Shown in pieces: positions 1 to 9,367 of a stretch of 64,000 bases of DNA. A program made the translations under genes and the position numbers. Origin of the DNA: Rhizobiaceae bacterium (GTDB lineage: Bacteria; Pseudomonadota; Alphaproteobacteria; Rhizobiales; Rhizobiaceae); contig JAMLJD010000015.1 in assembly GCA_023953775.1 (NCBI GenBank), forward strand, positions 1 to 64,000. Direction: 5' to 3'. Each line of letters starts with the position of its first letter. The first letter of the stretch is position 1. The notes beneath the pieces are model-generated. The model saw only the letters and a program-made list of their open reading frames with translations. It was not told where the DNA came from and searched no databases.

Positions 1-1
1 C

Positions 2-400
2 ATCCTCGGCTACGTCGTCCGCTGGGTGGACCAGGGCGTCGGATGTTCAAAGGTCCCCGACATCAACGATGTCGGCCTCATGGAAGATCGCGCGACGCTG
101 CGCATCTCCTCGCAGCATATCGCCAACTGGCTTCACCACGGCGTCTGCACCGGGGATCAGGTTATGGAGACGATGAAGCGCATGGCGGCGATCGTCGATC
201 GGCAAAACGCAGGCGATCCGCTCTACCGGCCGATGGCCGACGATTTCGACGCCTCGATCGCCTTCCAGGCGGCGTGCGACCTGGTCTTCAAGGGCCGCGA
301 GCAACCCAATGGCTACACCGAACCCGTGCTTCACGCGCGCCGGCTCGAACTGAAGGAACGCGACCGCAATGAAGGTATCGCTGCGGCGGCCAAGGCCTGA
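2..400 (+). CDS. glcB: Malate synthase G, C-terminal part (gene starts before the window)
   Basis: Malate synthase G condenses glyoxylate with acetyl-CoA to malate in the glyoxylate bypass. Only the last 132 codons lie in the window; the frame is open to the left edge. The segment GVGCSKVPD followed by MEDRATLR matches the family's reactive cysteine and catalytic aspartate region (Cys619 and Asp633 in the M. tuberculosis enzyme). The tail with [10 protein letters not shown] is also typical of GlcB. The downstream GNAT gene overlaps its last 32 bases, so the two may be translated from one message. Confidence 0.95.
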   Translation: MLGYVVRWVDQGVGCSKVPDINDVGLMEDRATLRISSQHIANWLHHGVCTGDQVMETMKRMAAIVDRQNAGDPLYRPMADDFDASIAFQAACDLVFKGREQPNGYTEPVLHARRLELKERDRNEGIAAAAKA

Positions 401-839
401 CGAGGCCGTGGCGCTGAGTGCGCTCTGCCTTCGTTCCAAGGCGTCTCACGGCTACGACGACCACTTCATGGACGCATGCCGCGACGAACTGGCCGTCCGG
501 CTCCCGGCCTCGAACGACGGCATGATCGTGGCTGTCGTTGATGGCCGGCTGGCGGGCATGGCCGAGCTTTCGATGTCGGGAGCCGATGCGGAACTTGAAA
601 AGCTTTTCGTCGAGCCGGACTTCTTCCGTCGAGGTGTCGGCAAGGCGTTGTTCGGTCATGTCGCAGAGGCCGCGGCAGCTCGTGGAGCGTGCCGTCTCGG
701 CCTCGACGCCGATCCCGGAGCGGTGGTATTCTACAGGAGCATGGGCGCGGTCGAGACCGGGGCCTCGGAATCCGCCTCGATCCCGGGCCGGTATCTGCCG
801 CGGATGGAACTGGCGCTGGACGCCGTCTCCTCCGGATGA
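369..839 (+). CDS. GNAT family N-acetyltransferase, substrate unknown
   Basis: A 156-residue single-domain GNAT protein. The acetyl-CoA loop is visible around residues 75-95 as [15 protein letters not shown], with a later FYRSMGA segment typical of the fold's last strand and helix. It overlaps the end of the malate synthase gene by 32 bases, and its stop overlaps the tsaB start in an ATGA arrangement. That makes it the likely first member of a tsaB-rimI translational unit. Nothing in the sequence indicates the substrate; small metabolites and proteins are both possible. Confidence 0.85.
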   Translation: MKVSLRRPRPDEAVALSALCLRSKASHGYDDHFMDACRDELAVRLPASNDGMIVAVVDGRLAGMAELSMSGADAELEKLFVEPDFFRRGVGKALFGHVAEAAAARGACRLGLDADPGAVVFYRSMGAVETGASESASIPGRYLPRMELALDAVSSG

Positions 840-1510
840 CCATTCTTGCCATCGATACGGCCGCTAACCTCTGTGCTGCCTGCATATGGGACGCAGGCGG
901 CGAGCGTGGGCGCTCGGTTGCCGATATCGGCAAGGGCCATGCGGAGCAGCTCATGGCGACGATCGCCGAGGCGCTCGAACGCGCCGGCGTTGGCTACGGC
1001 GACCTGACGGCCGTCGCCGTCGCGGTCGGCCCCGGCTCCTTCACCGGCGTGCGCGTTGGCGTCGCGGCAGCCCGCGGGCTTGCGCTCGCGCTCGACGTTC
1101 CGTGCGCCGGCGTGACCACGCTGGAGGCGATCGCCGCGGAGACGAGGAACGCCGAACCGGACGTGCCGGTTCTTGCCGCGATCGATGCCCGGCGCGACGA
1201 GGTCTACGCAGCCCTGTTCGATGCATCCGGCGACGTCGTGACCGCCCCGGCGGCCATGAGCTTTGCAGAGGCCGCTTCCCTCATCGGCGACGAGGCGGTT
1301 CTGGTCGCCGGCTCCGGTGCCGCGCAGGTGCTTGAGGTGGCCGGTCGTGGACGGCGGGCCTCGAACGGCGGGGCAACGGCCGACATAGCCGTCTATGCGC
1401 GCCTCGCAGCCTCGCGTCCCTTCCCGGCACAAAAGCCGAAGCCGTTCTATCTGCGCGGCGCGGATGCAAAGCCGCAGGCGGGATTTGCCCTGGCCAGGAA
1501 GCCCGGCTGA
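836..1510 (+). CDS. tsaB: tRNA threonylcarbamoyladenosine biosynthesis protein TsaB
   Basis: TsaB is the partner subunit of TsaD in the complex that makes N6-threonylcarbamoyladenosine at A37 of ANN-decoding tRNAs. The 224-residue protein opens with ILAIDTAAN, the ASKHA-fold first strand, and carries the GPGSFTGVRVG motif near residue 62, diagnostic of TsaB. The ATG at 836 overlaps the previous stop. The stop overlaps the rimI ATG by one base. The tsaB-rimI pair is conserved in alphaproteobacteria. Length is normal for the family. Confidence 0.94.
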   Translation: MTILAIDTAANLCAACIWDAGGERGRSVADIGKGHAEQLMATIAEALERAGVGYGDLTAVAVAVGPGSFTGVRVGVAAARGLALALDVPCAGVTTLEAIAAETRNAEPDVPVLAAIDARRDEVYAALFDASGDVVTAPAAMSFAEAASLIGDEAVLVAGSGAAQVLEVAGRGRRASNGGATADIAVYARLAASRPFPAQKPKPFYLRGADAKPQAGFALARKPG

Positions 1511-2001
1511 TGCGCGTGCCGTTCCGTCCTGCCGCCCGCGACTATGCCATCGAGCCGCTCGGCCCGGAGGACAGCGCGGCGCTGGAACGCCTTCACGGGC
1601 AGGGGTTCGGCCGGGCATGGAGCGATGCCGAATTCGAAGCGTTGCTCGAGCAGCCGCCCGTCTTCGGCTATGGCGGCTTGCGCGTCGGTGACCGGAAGGC
1701 AGGCCTGGCCGGCTTCGTGCTGGCACGCCAGGCGGCCGACGAGGCGGAGATCTTGATGATCGCCGTAGCGCCGCCGCATCGTCGACACGGCCTTGGTCGC
1801 AGCCTTATGGACGCCGTGCTGCGCGAGCTTCATGGCCGCCGGACCGCGGCGCTGTTCCTCGAAGTTGACGAAACCAATGCCGCCGCCCTTGCGCTCTACA
1901 GGCGGCTGGGCTTTTTCGAGGTCGGGAAACGCGGCGGGTATTATCCCGACGGCGGCGCGGGGCCGCGCAATGCGCTGGTTATGCGCCGCGATCTTCGCTA
2001 G
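1510..2001 (+). CDS. rimI: Ribosomal protein S18 alanine N-acetyltransferase RimI
   Basis: A 163-residue GNAT protein directly coupled to tsaB, the usual place for RimI, which acetylates the N-terminus of ribosomal protein S18. The acetyl-CoA site reads MIAVAPPHRRHGLGRSLMD near residues 82-98, followed by VDETNAAALALYRRLGF, the classical RimI signature. The N-terminus has an extra dozen residues compared with E. coli RimI. Identification rests on these motifs plus the tsaB linkage; the exact protein target is inferred. Confidence 0.9.
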   Translation: MRVPFRPAARDYAIEPLGPEDSAALERLHGQGFGRAWSDAEFEALLEQPPVFGYGGLRVGDRKAGLAGFVLARQAADEAEILMIAVAPPHRRHGLGRSLMDAVLRELHGRRTAALFLEVDETNAAALALYRRLGFFEVGKRGGYYPDGGAGPRNALVMRRDLR

Positions 2002-2038
2002 GACGTTCACACATGCCGACCGGGCCGGGACACGCTTC

Positions 2039-2860
2039 TTGACGGATACAAGCCACACCCTGCTGCCGCGCCTGCGTCTCGGGCTCGCCCTGTTTGCCGT
2101 CGGGATAGGCACGACGCTCGTCGCCGTTTCGCAATACACGATCCTGAAGACCGGCATCGCGTCGGAGCATTTCGTGCCGCGCATGTGGCACAAGCTCATC
2201 ACGCGGTTGCTGGGCATGCGCGTCCACGTCGAAGGCCGGATGTCGCAGGACCGTCCCCTCCTTCTGGCCGCCAACCATATCTCCTGGACCGACATCATGG
2301 TGATCGGCGGCATCGCCAACCTCCACTTCGTCGCCAAGGCCGAGGTCGGCCGGTGGCCGCTGATGGGCAAGCTGTCGCGGCTCCAGCGCACGGTCTTCGT
2401 CGAACGCGAGAACAGGCGCGCCTCCGGGAAGCAGGCAAGCGAACTGGGGCGGCGTCTGGCCGAGGGCGACGTGATGCTGCTTTATGCCGAGGGCAGCACC
2501 TCGGACGGCAACGTCATCTTGCCGTTCAAGTCGACGCTGTTCGGCGCGGCACAGATGGCGATCGCTGAAACCGATCTTGACCGCGTCACCGTCCAGTCGG
2601 TGACGATCGCCTATTCGCGGCTGCATGGCATGCCGATGGGCCGGTTCCACCGCCGCCATACGGCCTGGATCGGCGACCGCAAGCTGTGGCCGCATATCCA
2701 GGCCATGCTCGGCGAGGGCGGCATCGACGTCGAGGTGCGCTTCGGCGAACCGGTCGAATTCACCGCCGCCACCAACCGCAAGGAGATCGCACGCCGGCTG
2801 GAAGGCGAGGTGCGAAGCACGATGGCTGCGATACTGCATGATCCGCCGATCCGGAAGTGA
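2039..2860 (+). CDS. plsC: 1-acyl-sn-glycerol-3-phosphate acyltransferase
   Basis: A membrane-bound acyltransferase of phospholipid synthesis that turns lysophosphatidate into phosphatidate. The acyl-acceptor motif NHISWTD (HX4D) is near residue 80, and the second motif is AEGSTSDG near residue 150. One hydrophobic segment near residues 10-35 should anchor it to the inner membrane. No ATG gives a sensible start: the ATG at 2013 is out of frame and closes after nine codons, so TTG at 2039 is chosen (273 residues). In many Rhizobiales a fur gene sits between rimI and plsC-miaB; none is present here. Confidence 0.88.
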   Translation: MTDTSHTLLPRLRLGLALFAVGIGTTLVAVSQYTILKTGIASEHFVPRMWHKLITRLLGMRVHVEGRMSQDRPLLLAANHISWTDIMVIGGIANLHFVAKAEVGRWPLMGKLSRLQRTVFVERENRRASGKQASELGRRLAEGDVMLLYAEGSTSDGNVILPFKSTLFGAAQMAIAETDLDRVTVQSVTIAYSRLHGMPMGRFHRRHTAWIGDRKLWPHIQAMLGEGGIDVEVRFGEPVEFTAATNRKEIARRLEGEVRSTMAAILHDPPIRK

Positions 2861-2908
2861 CGCGCAAACGGTCTGTTTTTTGTCACCGAAAGGCGTTAGA
2901 GACGCCCC

Positions 2909-4312
2909 ATGGAACTGGAAGAGATCGTGAAGGCCACCGGGTCGCCGGACGCTGAAAGCCCTGCCGCGGACACACCGCGCAAGGTCTTCGTCAAGACCTA
3001 TGGCTGCCAGATGAACGTCTATGACAGCCAGCGCATGAACGACGCGCTGGCCGCCGAGGGCTATGTGGCCTCCGAGACGATGGAGGATGCCGATCTCGTC
3101 CTCCTCAATACCTGCCACATTCGCGAGAAGGCGGCCGAAAAGGTCTATTCGGAGCTGGGTCGCGTTCGCCGGATCAAGGAGGAACGGGCGCGCGCCGGCC
3201 GCGAGACGGTCATCGGCGTGGCCGGCTGCGTCGCCCAGGCGGAGGGGCAGGAGATCCTGCGCCGCGCGCCGGCGGTCGATCTCGTGATCGGCCCGCAGAC
3301 CTACCACCGCCTGCCCGACGCCGTCCGCCGGGTGCGGGGCGGCGAGAAGGTCGTCGAGACCGACTATGCCGTCGAGGACAAGTTCGACCACCTGCCGCAG
3401 CCGAGCCGCAGGACAGTCGGCGCGCGCGGCGTCACGGCCTTTCTCACGGTGCAGGAAGGATGCGACAAGTTCTGCACCTTCTGCGTCGTGCCCTATACGC
3501 GCGGATCGGAGGTCTCGCGGCCGGTCGATCGCATCCTTGCCGAAGCCGAGCGGCTTGCCGAGGGTGGCGTCCGCGAGATCACCCTGCTCGGCCAGAACGT
3601 CAACGCCTGGCACGGCGAGGGGCCGGACGGCGCCGAATGGGGCCTCGGCCAGCTGCTGCGCCGCCTCGCGGAGGTTCCCGGCCTTGCGCGCCTGCGCTAC
3701 ACGACCAGCCACCCGCGCGACATGGACGACGCGCTGATCGAGGCCCACCGCGATTTGCCCGCGCTCATGCCCTATCTGCATCTTCCCGTGCAGGCCGGTT
3801 CCGACCGCATCCTGAAGGCGATGAACCGCCGCCACACCGCCGACGACTATCGCCGTCTGGTCGAGCGGATCCGCGCCGCACGACCGGATATCGCGATGTC
3901 GGGCGATTTCATCGTCGGTTTTCCGGGTGAAACGGACGCGGATTTCGAAGAAACGCTGCGTATCGTCGAAACTGTGACCTACGCACAGGCCTTTTCGTTC
4001 AAGTATTCGCCCCGCCCGGGCACGCCCGGCGCCGATCTGGGCGACCAGATACCCGAGACGGTCAAGGACGAGCGCCTGCAACGATTGCAGGCGCTTCTGC
4101 GTTCACAGCAGATGGAATTCGCCGAAAGCCTCGTTGGAAAAAGGATCAGCCTGCTGATCGAGAAGCCGGGCCGCAATGCCGGCCAGCTGGTCGGTCGTTC
4201 GCCGTGGCTCCAGCCGGTGATTGTTGATGAAACCGCCGGGCGAATCGGCGACATTGTCGATGTGCGAATCACGGATACCGGCGCCAACAGCCTGTTTGCG
4301 GAAGCGGTGTGA
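2909..4312 (+). CDS. miaB: tRNA-2-methylthio-N6-dimethylallyladenosine synthase
   Basis: A radical-SAM methylthiotransferase that adds the 2-methylthio group to i6A37 of tRNA. The 467-residue protein has the N-terminal UPF0004 domain (KTYGCQMN near residue 30, with further cysteines in NTCHIRE and AGCVAQ holding the auxiliary cluster). It has the radical-SAM triad CDKFCTFC near residue 186 and a C-terminal TRAM domain. It starts with ATG 48 bases after plsC and is followed after 28 bases by phoH, the usual miaB-phoH-ybeY order. Confidence 0.97.
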   Translation: MELEEIVKATGSPDAESPAADTPRKVFVKTYGCQMNVYDSQRMNDALAAEGYVASETMEDADLVLLNTCHIREKAAEKVYSELGRVRRIKEERARAGRETVIGVAGCVAQAEGQEILRRAPAVDLVIGPQTYHRLPDAVRRVRGGEKVVETDYAVEDKFDHLPQPSRRTVGARGVTAFLTVQEGCDKFCTFCVVPYTRGSEVSRPVDRILAEAERLAEGGVREITLLGQNVNAWHGEGPDGAEWGLGQLLRRLAEVPGLARLRYTTSHPRDMDDALIEAHRDLPALMPYLHLPVQAGSDRILKAMNRRHTADDYRRLVERIRAARPDIAMSGDFIVGFPGETDADFEETLRIVETVTYAQAFSFKYSPRPGTPGADLGDQIPETVKDERLQRLQALLRSQQMEFAESLVGKRISLLIEKPGRNAGQLVGRSPWLQPVIVDETAGRIGDIVDVRITDTGANSLFAEAV

Positions 4313-4340
4313 ATTGCCAGCGCGCGAGAAGGAGACACGA

Positions 4341-5384
4341 TTGAGCGCAACGCCGGACGTGAAGAACCCGCCCGCTGGGGCCTCGGACATGGCGCACATC
4401 GTTCTGACATTCGACAACAACAAGCTGGCGAGTTCGCTCTACGGGCAGTTCGACGAGAACCTCGCCCGCATCGAGCAGAAGCTCGGGGTCGACATCAGCT
4501 CCAAGGGAAACCAGGTGTCGGTGCGCGGCGGCGCGACCTCGGCCGAACAGGCCGGACGCGCGCTCGACTATCTCTACGACCTGCTCCAGAAGGGCGCCGA
4601 GATTGCGCAATCCGACGTCGACGGCGCTGTCCGCATGGCGGTTGCCGCCGACGACCAGCTCTCGCTGCCGACCCTTGAGAAGAAGGGCAAGATGGCGGCG
4701 GCGCAGATCGCGACGCGCAAGCGCACGATCTACGCCCGCTCCCTCAATCAGGACGCCTATATGCGCGCTCTGGAGCGCGCCGAGCTCGTCTTCGGCATCG
4801 GCCCCGCGGGCACCGGCAAGACCTATCTCGCCGTCGCGCATGCCGCGATGCTCCTCGAGCGCGGGCTTGTCGAGCGGATCGTGCTGTCGCGGCCGGCCGT
4901 GGAGGCGGGCGAACGCCTGGGCTTCCTGCCGGGCGACATGAAGGAGAAGGTCGACCCCTATCTGCGCCCGCTCTACGACGCGCTCTACGACATGATGCCG
5001 GGCGACAAGGTGGAACGCGCGATCGCCGCGGGCGTCATCGAGATCGCGCCGCTCGCCTTCATGCGCGGCCGCACCCTGGCGCACGCCGCCGTCATCCTCG
5101 ACGAGGCGCAGAACACCACGCCGATGCAGATGAAGATGTTCCTGACGCGTCTCGGCGAGAACGCCCGCATGATCGTCACTGGCGACCCGAGCCAGATCGA
5201 TCTTCCGCCGAACACCCGTTCGGGGCTGATCGAGGCGCTGCGCATCCTCGACGGCGTGCCGGGCATCGTGACGGTTAGGTTCAACGAGAAGGACGTCGTG
5301 CGCCATCCTCTGGTCGCCGAGATCGTGTCGGCCTACGACCGCGACGCCATCAATGCGAGGAAGCAGGAGCGGCCGGGCGACTGA
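4341..5384 (+). CDS. phoH: PhoH family P-loop ATPase (YbeZ type)
   Basis: A cytoplasmic PhoH/YbeZ ATPase, a partner of YbeY in ribosome and RNA quality control. It carries Walker A GPAGTGKT near residue 155 and Walker B VILDEAQN near residue 253, after an N-terminal KH-like domain. TTG at 4341 is chosen as start because AAGGAG lies about seven bases upstream. An in-frame ATG at 4389 (MAHIVLTF) is possible, but its upstream match is weaker. With TTG the protein has 347 residues, normal for the family. Confidence 0.95.
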   Translation: MSATPDVKNPPAGASDMAHIVLTFDNNKLASSLYGQFDENLARIEQKLGVDISSKGNQVSVRGGATSAEQAGRALDYLYDLLQKGAEIAQSDVDGAVRMAVAADDQLSLPTLEKKGKMAAAQIATRKRTIYARSLNQDAYMRALERAELVFGIGPAGTGKTYLAVAHAAMLLERGLVERIVLSRPAVEAGERLGFLPGDMKEKVDPYLRPLYDALYDMMPGDKVERAIAAGVIEIAPLAFMRGRTLAHAAVILDEAQNTTPMQMKMFLTRLGENARMIVTGDPSQIDLPPNTRSGLIEALRILDGVPGIVTVRFNEKDVVRHPLVAEIVSAYDRDAINARKQERPGD

Positions 5385-5420
5385 AATCCGGCCGGCCTTC
5401 GCCCGGAGCGGCGTTCATCC

Positions 5421-5897
5421 ATGACACCACATGTCGAGATCGAGCTGGAGCGGGCCGCGGGCGCCTGGCCCGACGAGCCTGCATTGCGCGCGCTTGCGGA
5501 AAAAGCCGTCGCCGCGTTCCTCGCCGAGACGCGCGCCAGGGGCGAGGCCAGCGAGTTGTCCCTTCTGTTCACGGACGATGCCGCGATCCGCGACCTGAAC
5601 GCGGCGTGGCGCGGCAAGGACAAGCCGACCAACGTCCTGTCCTTCCCGTCCGGCATGATGCGCGACGACGGGCGCTGGCCGCCGCTCCTCGGCGATATCG
5701 TTCTGGCATGGGAGACGGTTGCCCGCGAGGCGGCCGACGAGGGCAAGCCGCTCGATCATCACATCAGCCACCTGATCGTCCACGGTTTGGCCCATCTGGT
5801 CGGCCACGACCACGAGGACGAGGGCGAAGCGGAAGAGATGGAGGCGCTGGAACGGCGGGTGCTTCAAAGCCTTGCCATTCCCGACCCTTATGCATAA
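5421..5897 (+). CDS. ybeY: Endoribonuclease YbeY
   Basis: A zinc-dependent endoribonuclease needed for 16S rRNA 3'-end maturation and ribosome quality control. The 158-residue protein has the three-histidine metal motif HGLAHLVGHDH near residue 123 and the conserved NVLSFPSG near residue 71. It lies between phoH and a CorC-type gene, the standard rhizobial and enterobacterial neighbourhood. Confidence 0.96.
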   Translation: MTPHVEIELERAAGAWPDEPALRALAEKAVAAFLAETRARGEASELSLLFTDDAAIRDLNAAWRGKDKPTNVLSFPSGMMRDDGRWPPLLGDIVLAWETVAREAADEGKPLDHHISHLIVHGLAHLVGHDHEDEGEAEEMEALERRVLQSLAIPDPYA

Positions 5898-5923
5898 GTG
5901 AACGGATCACGCATCTAGAGACG

Positions 5924-6982
5924 ATGAACGAGAACTCACATACGGTCGCGGGCGAAACACCCGCAGGCGATGCGCCAAGCGCGGAACAGGGTGACGACAG
6001 TCCGATATCATCCAGGACCGTTCGCGAACCCAGGCCGACGCTCATTCAGAGGCTGACCACGGTATTCCGCCCCAGGAACGGGTCGACGCTGCGCGACGAC
6101 CTGACGGACGCGCTGTCGGAATCCACCTACGACACGGCCGACTTCTCGCCGGGCGAGAGGGCGATGCTGCACAACATCCTGCGGCTGCGCGAAGTGCGCG
6201 TCGAGGACGTGATGGTGCCGCGCGCGGACATCAAGGCGGTCGAACTGTCGACCACGCTTGGCGAGCTTCTGGTCATGTTCGAGCAGTCGGGCCATTCCCG
6301 CATGCCGGTGTTTCGCGAGACGCTCGACGATCCGCGTGGCATGATCCACATCCGCGACGTCGTCGTCTATTTCACCAAGGTGGCGCGCCAGAAGAAAGGC
6401 CGCGGCAGCCGCAAGAATGGCGCCACGACGCCCGCATCGCTCGACCTTGGCAATGTCGACCTGTCGAGGACGATCGGCGAATCGAACCTGACCCGACCGC
6501 TGCTGTTCGTCCCGCCCTCCATGCTTGCCTCGGACCTGATGGGCAAGATGCAGGCGCAGCGCATCCAGATGGCGCTGGTGATCGACGAATATGGCGGCAC
6601 CGATGGCCTGGCCTCGCTCGAGGATATCGTCGAGATGGTGGTCGGCGACATCGAGGACGAGCACGACGAGGACGAGCCGATGATCACCCAGACGGGTGAG
6701 GGCGTGTTCGTCGTCGACGCGCGCGCAGAGATCGACGACGTCGCAGAAGTCATCGGCGGCACGTTCATGGCTGGCGAGCATGCCGAGGACGTCGATACGA
6801 TCGGCGGCATGATCTTCAACACGCTCGGTCGGGTGCCTGCCCGCGGTGAAGTCGTCCAGGCCATTCCCGGCTACGAGTTCCACGTGCTCGACGCCGATCC
6901 GCGCCGGGTCAAGCGGGTGCGCATCGTTCAGAGCCGGGCGGCCGAACGCCGCAGGCGCAGCGCGCGCGCCCAGGACGCCTGA
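5924..6982 (+). CDS. HlyC/CorC family CBS-domain protein
   Basis: A 352-residue soluble protein with a CBS-domain pair (first at about residues 90-155 beginning DVMVPRADI, second around 195-255 with VIDEYGGTDGLASLEDIVE) and a C-terminal CorC_HlyC domain (about 270-345). The family is tied to Mg/Co efflux (CorC) and to envelope or ribosome-associated phenotypes in the ybeZ-ybeY-corC-lnt operon. A linker of about 20 residues rich in Lys, Arg and Gly sits between the CBS repeats. No membrane segment is present. Rhizobial annotations often call it a hemolysin, which the sequence does not support. Confidence 0.9.
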   Translation: MNENSHTVAGETPAGDAPSAEQGDDSPISSRTVREPRPTLIQRLTTVFRPRNGSTLRDDLTDALSESTYDTADFSPGERAMLHNILRLREVRVEDVMVPRADIKAVELSTTLGELLVMFEQSGHSRMPVFRETLDDPRGMIHIRDVVVYFTKVARQKKGRGSRKNGATTPASLDLGNVDLSRTIGESNLTRPLLFVPPSMLASDLMGKMQAQRIQMALVIDEYGGTDGLASLEDIVEMVVGDIEDEHDEDEPMITQTGEGVFVVDARAEIDDVAEVIGGTFMAGEHAEDVDTIGGMIFNTLGRVPARGEVVQAIPGYEFHVLDADPRRVKRVRIVQSRAAERRRRSARAQDA

Positions 6983-7073
6983 TCCCGGTCGGCCCGGCCT
7001 GCGCCGACCGTTTGTTGCGCGGCCGCTCTGCTGCTAATCCTGGGTCAGTGATTCTCGTGACGCGGAACGCCGA

Positions 7074-8654
7074 ATGAAGCGCCTGGCCGGCCGGATCATT
7101 CTGTTGTGGGGCTGGCGGCGGGCGCTTGCGGCGCTTGCCGCGGGAGCGCTTGCTGCCCTCGGGCAGGCCCCATGGGACTTCTTCGCCGCCTGCTTCATTT
7201 CCTTTCCCGTTCTCGTCTGGCTGCTGGACGGCGCCGAGGGCGACGGATCGCGGCGCTTGCCCTTCCGTCTTGCGCCGGCCTTCGCCGTCGGCTGGTGGTT
7301 TGGCTTCGGCTACTTCATGGCCGGGCTGTGGTGGGTCGGCAATGCGCTCCTCGTCGAGGCGGACGAATTCGCCTGGGCGCTGCCGGTCGCGGTGTTGGGC
7401 CTGCCGGCGCTGCTCGCGCTCTTCTACGGTTTCGCGACCGCGCTCGCCCGATCTTTCTGGAGCGACGATTTCGGCCGGATAGCGGCGCTGGCCGTGTCGT
7501 TCGCGGTCGCCGAATGGCTCCGGTCGTTCCTGCTGACAGGCTTTCCGTGGAATCCTGTCGGTCTTGCCGCCATGCCGGTACCGCTGCTCATGCAGTCGGT
7601 GGCGGTCGTCGGGCCGCATGCCATGAACGCGCTCGCCGTTCTGGTCTTCTCGCTCCCGGCCCTGGCCGCATCCGATCGCCACGTCAGAACCGGTCTTGCA
7701 CTTGGCGTTTTGCTGCTCGCCGCCCATGCCGGCTATGGCTACGCGCGCCTGTCCATGGCGCCGGCACCCGATCGCACGCTGGCTGTCCGCGTCATCCAGC
7801 CTTCGGTCGACCAGGCTGAAAAGTGGGACGCGACGGTCCGCGACCGCATATTCGCCAACAATCTCGAGCTTTCCGGGGCCCCGTCCGAAACCGGAATGCC
7901 GAAACTGATCGTCTGGCCCGAAACGTCGGTCCCGTTCATCTTCACGGAGCGTCCCGACGCGCTGGTCGCGATCGGCGAGCTGCTCCAGCCGGGCCAGCGG
8001 CTGTTCGTCGGCGCGGTGCGTTCGGAGGGCGGGTCAGGGCCGGATGCGGCCCGTTATTACAATTCGGTGGTCTCGATCAACGACCAGGGCGAAATCGACG
8101 ACGCGGTCGACAAGATGCATCTTGTGCCCTTCGGTGAATATCTTCCCTTCGAAGGGATGTTTGCCCGCCTCGGCATCTCGAAACTCGTCGCGCTTCCCGG
8201 CTCATTCTCGCCCGGCAGCACGCGCCACGCGCTGCCGGCGGCTGACGGCGTCGCAGCCGCGCCATTCATCTGCTACGAGATCATCTTTCCGGCTCTGGTC
8301 GATGAAGGCGCGCGGGACGCCGACATGCTCGTCAATGTTACCAACGACGCCTGGTTTGGCGACACGCCCGGCCCCTATCAGCATTTCCGCCAGGCCCAGC
8401 TTCGCGCTGTGGAGACCGGCCTGCCGCTCGTCAGGGCGGCGAACAACGGCATTTCGGCCGTCGTCGACGCTCACGGGCGGATCGTCGACGCGCTGGCCGT
8501 CGATGCGGTCGGGGTGCTCGATGTCGAGGTTCCGCTGGCGCGCGGCGTCGACATGCGCGTCGGCCGCACCGCTGTTAACGGCGTGCTGATCCTGATATTA
8601 TTGGGCGTCGCGGCTGTCGCGATGAGCCTGCGTAGCCGCGCCGGCTCGAATTGA
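7074..8654 (+). CDS. lnt: Apolipoprotein N-acyltransferase
   Basis: Lnt adds the third acyl chain to the N-terminal cysteine of outer-membrane lipoproteins, at the periplasmic face of the inner membrane. The N-terminal half has about six hydrophobic segments. The C-terminal nitrilase-like domain shows the catalytic triad: Glu in VWPETS (about residue 282), Lys in [11 protein letters not shown] (about 346) and Cys in ICYE (about 399). Length is 526 residues. In Sinorhizobium meliloti the orthologue is the acid-tolerance gene actA, next to the regulator phrR; the same pairing is seen here. Confidence 0.96.
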   Translation: MKRLAGRIILLWGWRRALAALAAGALAALGQAPWDFFAACFISFPVLVWLLDGAEGDGSRRLPFRLAPAFAVGWWFGFGYFMAGLWWVGNALLVEADEFAWALPVAVLGLPALLALFYGFATALARSFWSDDFGRIAALAVSFAVAEWLRSFLLTGFPWNPVGLAAMPVPLLMQSVAVVGPHAMNALAVLVFSLPALAASDRHVRTGLALGVLLLAAHAGYGYARLSMAPAPDRTLAVRVIQPSVDQAEKWDATVRDRIFANNLELSGAPSETGMPKLIVWPETSVPFIFTERPDALVAIGELLQPGQRLFVGAVRSEGGSGPDAARYYNSVVSINDQGEIDDAVDKMHLVPFGEYLPFEGMFARLGISKLVALPGSFSPGSTRHALPAADGVAAAPFICYEIIFPALVDEGARDADMLVNVTNDAWFGDTPGPYQHFRQAQLRAVETGLPLVRAANNGISAVVDAHGRIVDALAVDAVGVLDVEVPLARGVDMRVGRTAVNGVLILILLGVAAVAMSLRSRAGSN

Positions 8655-8796
8655 CATCACATATATTAGAAACTCATAGTGAAGCGCTCGTACCCAGGTG
8701 TCGATTGCGTCATTGTAGTTGGGGCAAGTCGCGACGCGTCGGATGGGGGTGACGGAAATAAGCGACAATACCGGCTGCCTAAGCGGCGAGGGGACG

Positions 8797-9210
8797 ATGG
8801 TAGAGAACAAGAAAAAACCAAACCCGATTGACGTACATGTTGGGGGACGAATCAGGCTGCGCCGCAATATGCTTGGTATCAGCCAGGAAAAGCTTGGCGA
8901 AAACCTGGGCATAACTTTCCAACAGATCCAGAAATACGAAAAAGGCACAAATCGAGTCGGCGCGAGTCGTCTCCAGGCGATATCGTCGATTCTCGGCGTG
9001 CCCGTTTCTTTCTTCTTTGAGGGGGCACCCGGGCAGGAATCTACAGCGCAAGGAGGGTTCGCGGAGGACGGCGCAACCGATTATGTGGTGGATTTCCTGA
9101 ACAGCGCGGAAGGCGTTCAGCTCAATCGCGCATTCGTGAAGATCAGTGATCCCAAGATCAGGCGCAAGGTTCTCGATCTCGTCAAGGCGCTTGCGGTCGA
9201 AGACGACTGA
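8797..9210 (+). CDS. Small XRE-family HTH regulator, PhrR-like
   Basis: A 137-residue protein with a helix-turn-helix at residues 12-65 (GGRIRLRRNMLGISQEKLGENLGI as two conserved helices, then FQQIQKYEKG), typical of the SinR/PhrR family conserved in Rhizobiales. The ATG at 8797 is preceded by GAGGGG; longer in-frame starts upstream lack a ribosome site. Its position between lnt and metK equals that of S. meliloti phrR, reported as induced by low pH. The 140-base leader before it is less GC-rich than the flanking genes. Target genes are unknown. Confidence 0.85.
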   Translation: MVENKKKPNPIDVHVGGRIRLRRNMLGISQEKLGENLGITFQQIQKYEKGTNRVGASRLQAISSILGVPVSFFFEGAPGQESTAQGGFAEDGATDYVVDFLNSAEGVQLNRAFVKISDPKIRRKVLDLVKALAVEDD

Positions 9211-9282
9211 CGGCCCGAAGGCGGCCGGCATCGCCAACCGCTGCGCCGCGGTCGCGCCGATCGAGCGTCCGCACAACGGTCC

Positions 9283-9311
9283 TTGACGCACGCGAGCCCG
9301 GTTCGCTACAG
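9283..9311 (+). promoter_or_regulatory. Predicted housekeeping-sigma promoter of metK
   Basis: TTGACG at 9283-9288 and CTACAG at 9306-9311 are separated by 17 bases, close to the alphaproteobacterial CTTGAC / CTATAT pattern (the base before TTGACG is C). It lies 57 bases before the metK start, giving a leader of about 50 bases. That is too short for the larger SAM riboswitch classes. I see no SAM-II or SAM/SAH riboswitch pattern in it. Confidence 0.6.
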
Positions 9312-9367
9312 GGTGCCGTCGTTTGGCTGGCGCCTTCCGCCGGCTATTTTTTCGAGAGGGGACACCC

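Noticed and set aside
9211-9367. SAM riboswitch before metK
   Set aside because: The predicted transcript leader is only about 50 bases and shows none of the paired elements of SAM-II or SAM/SAH classes that I could recognise.
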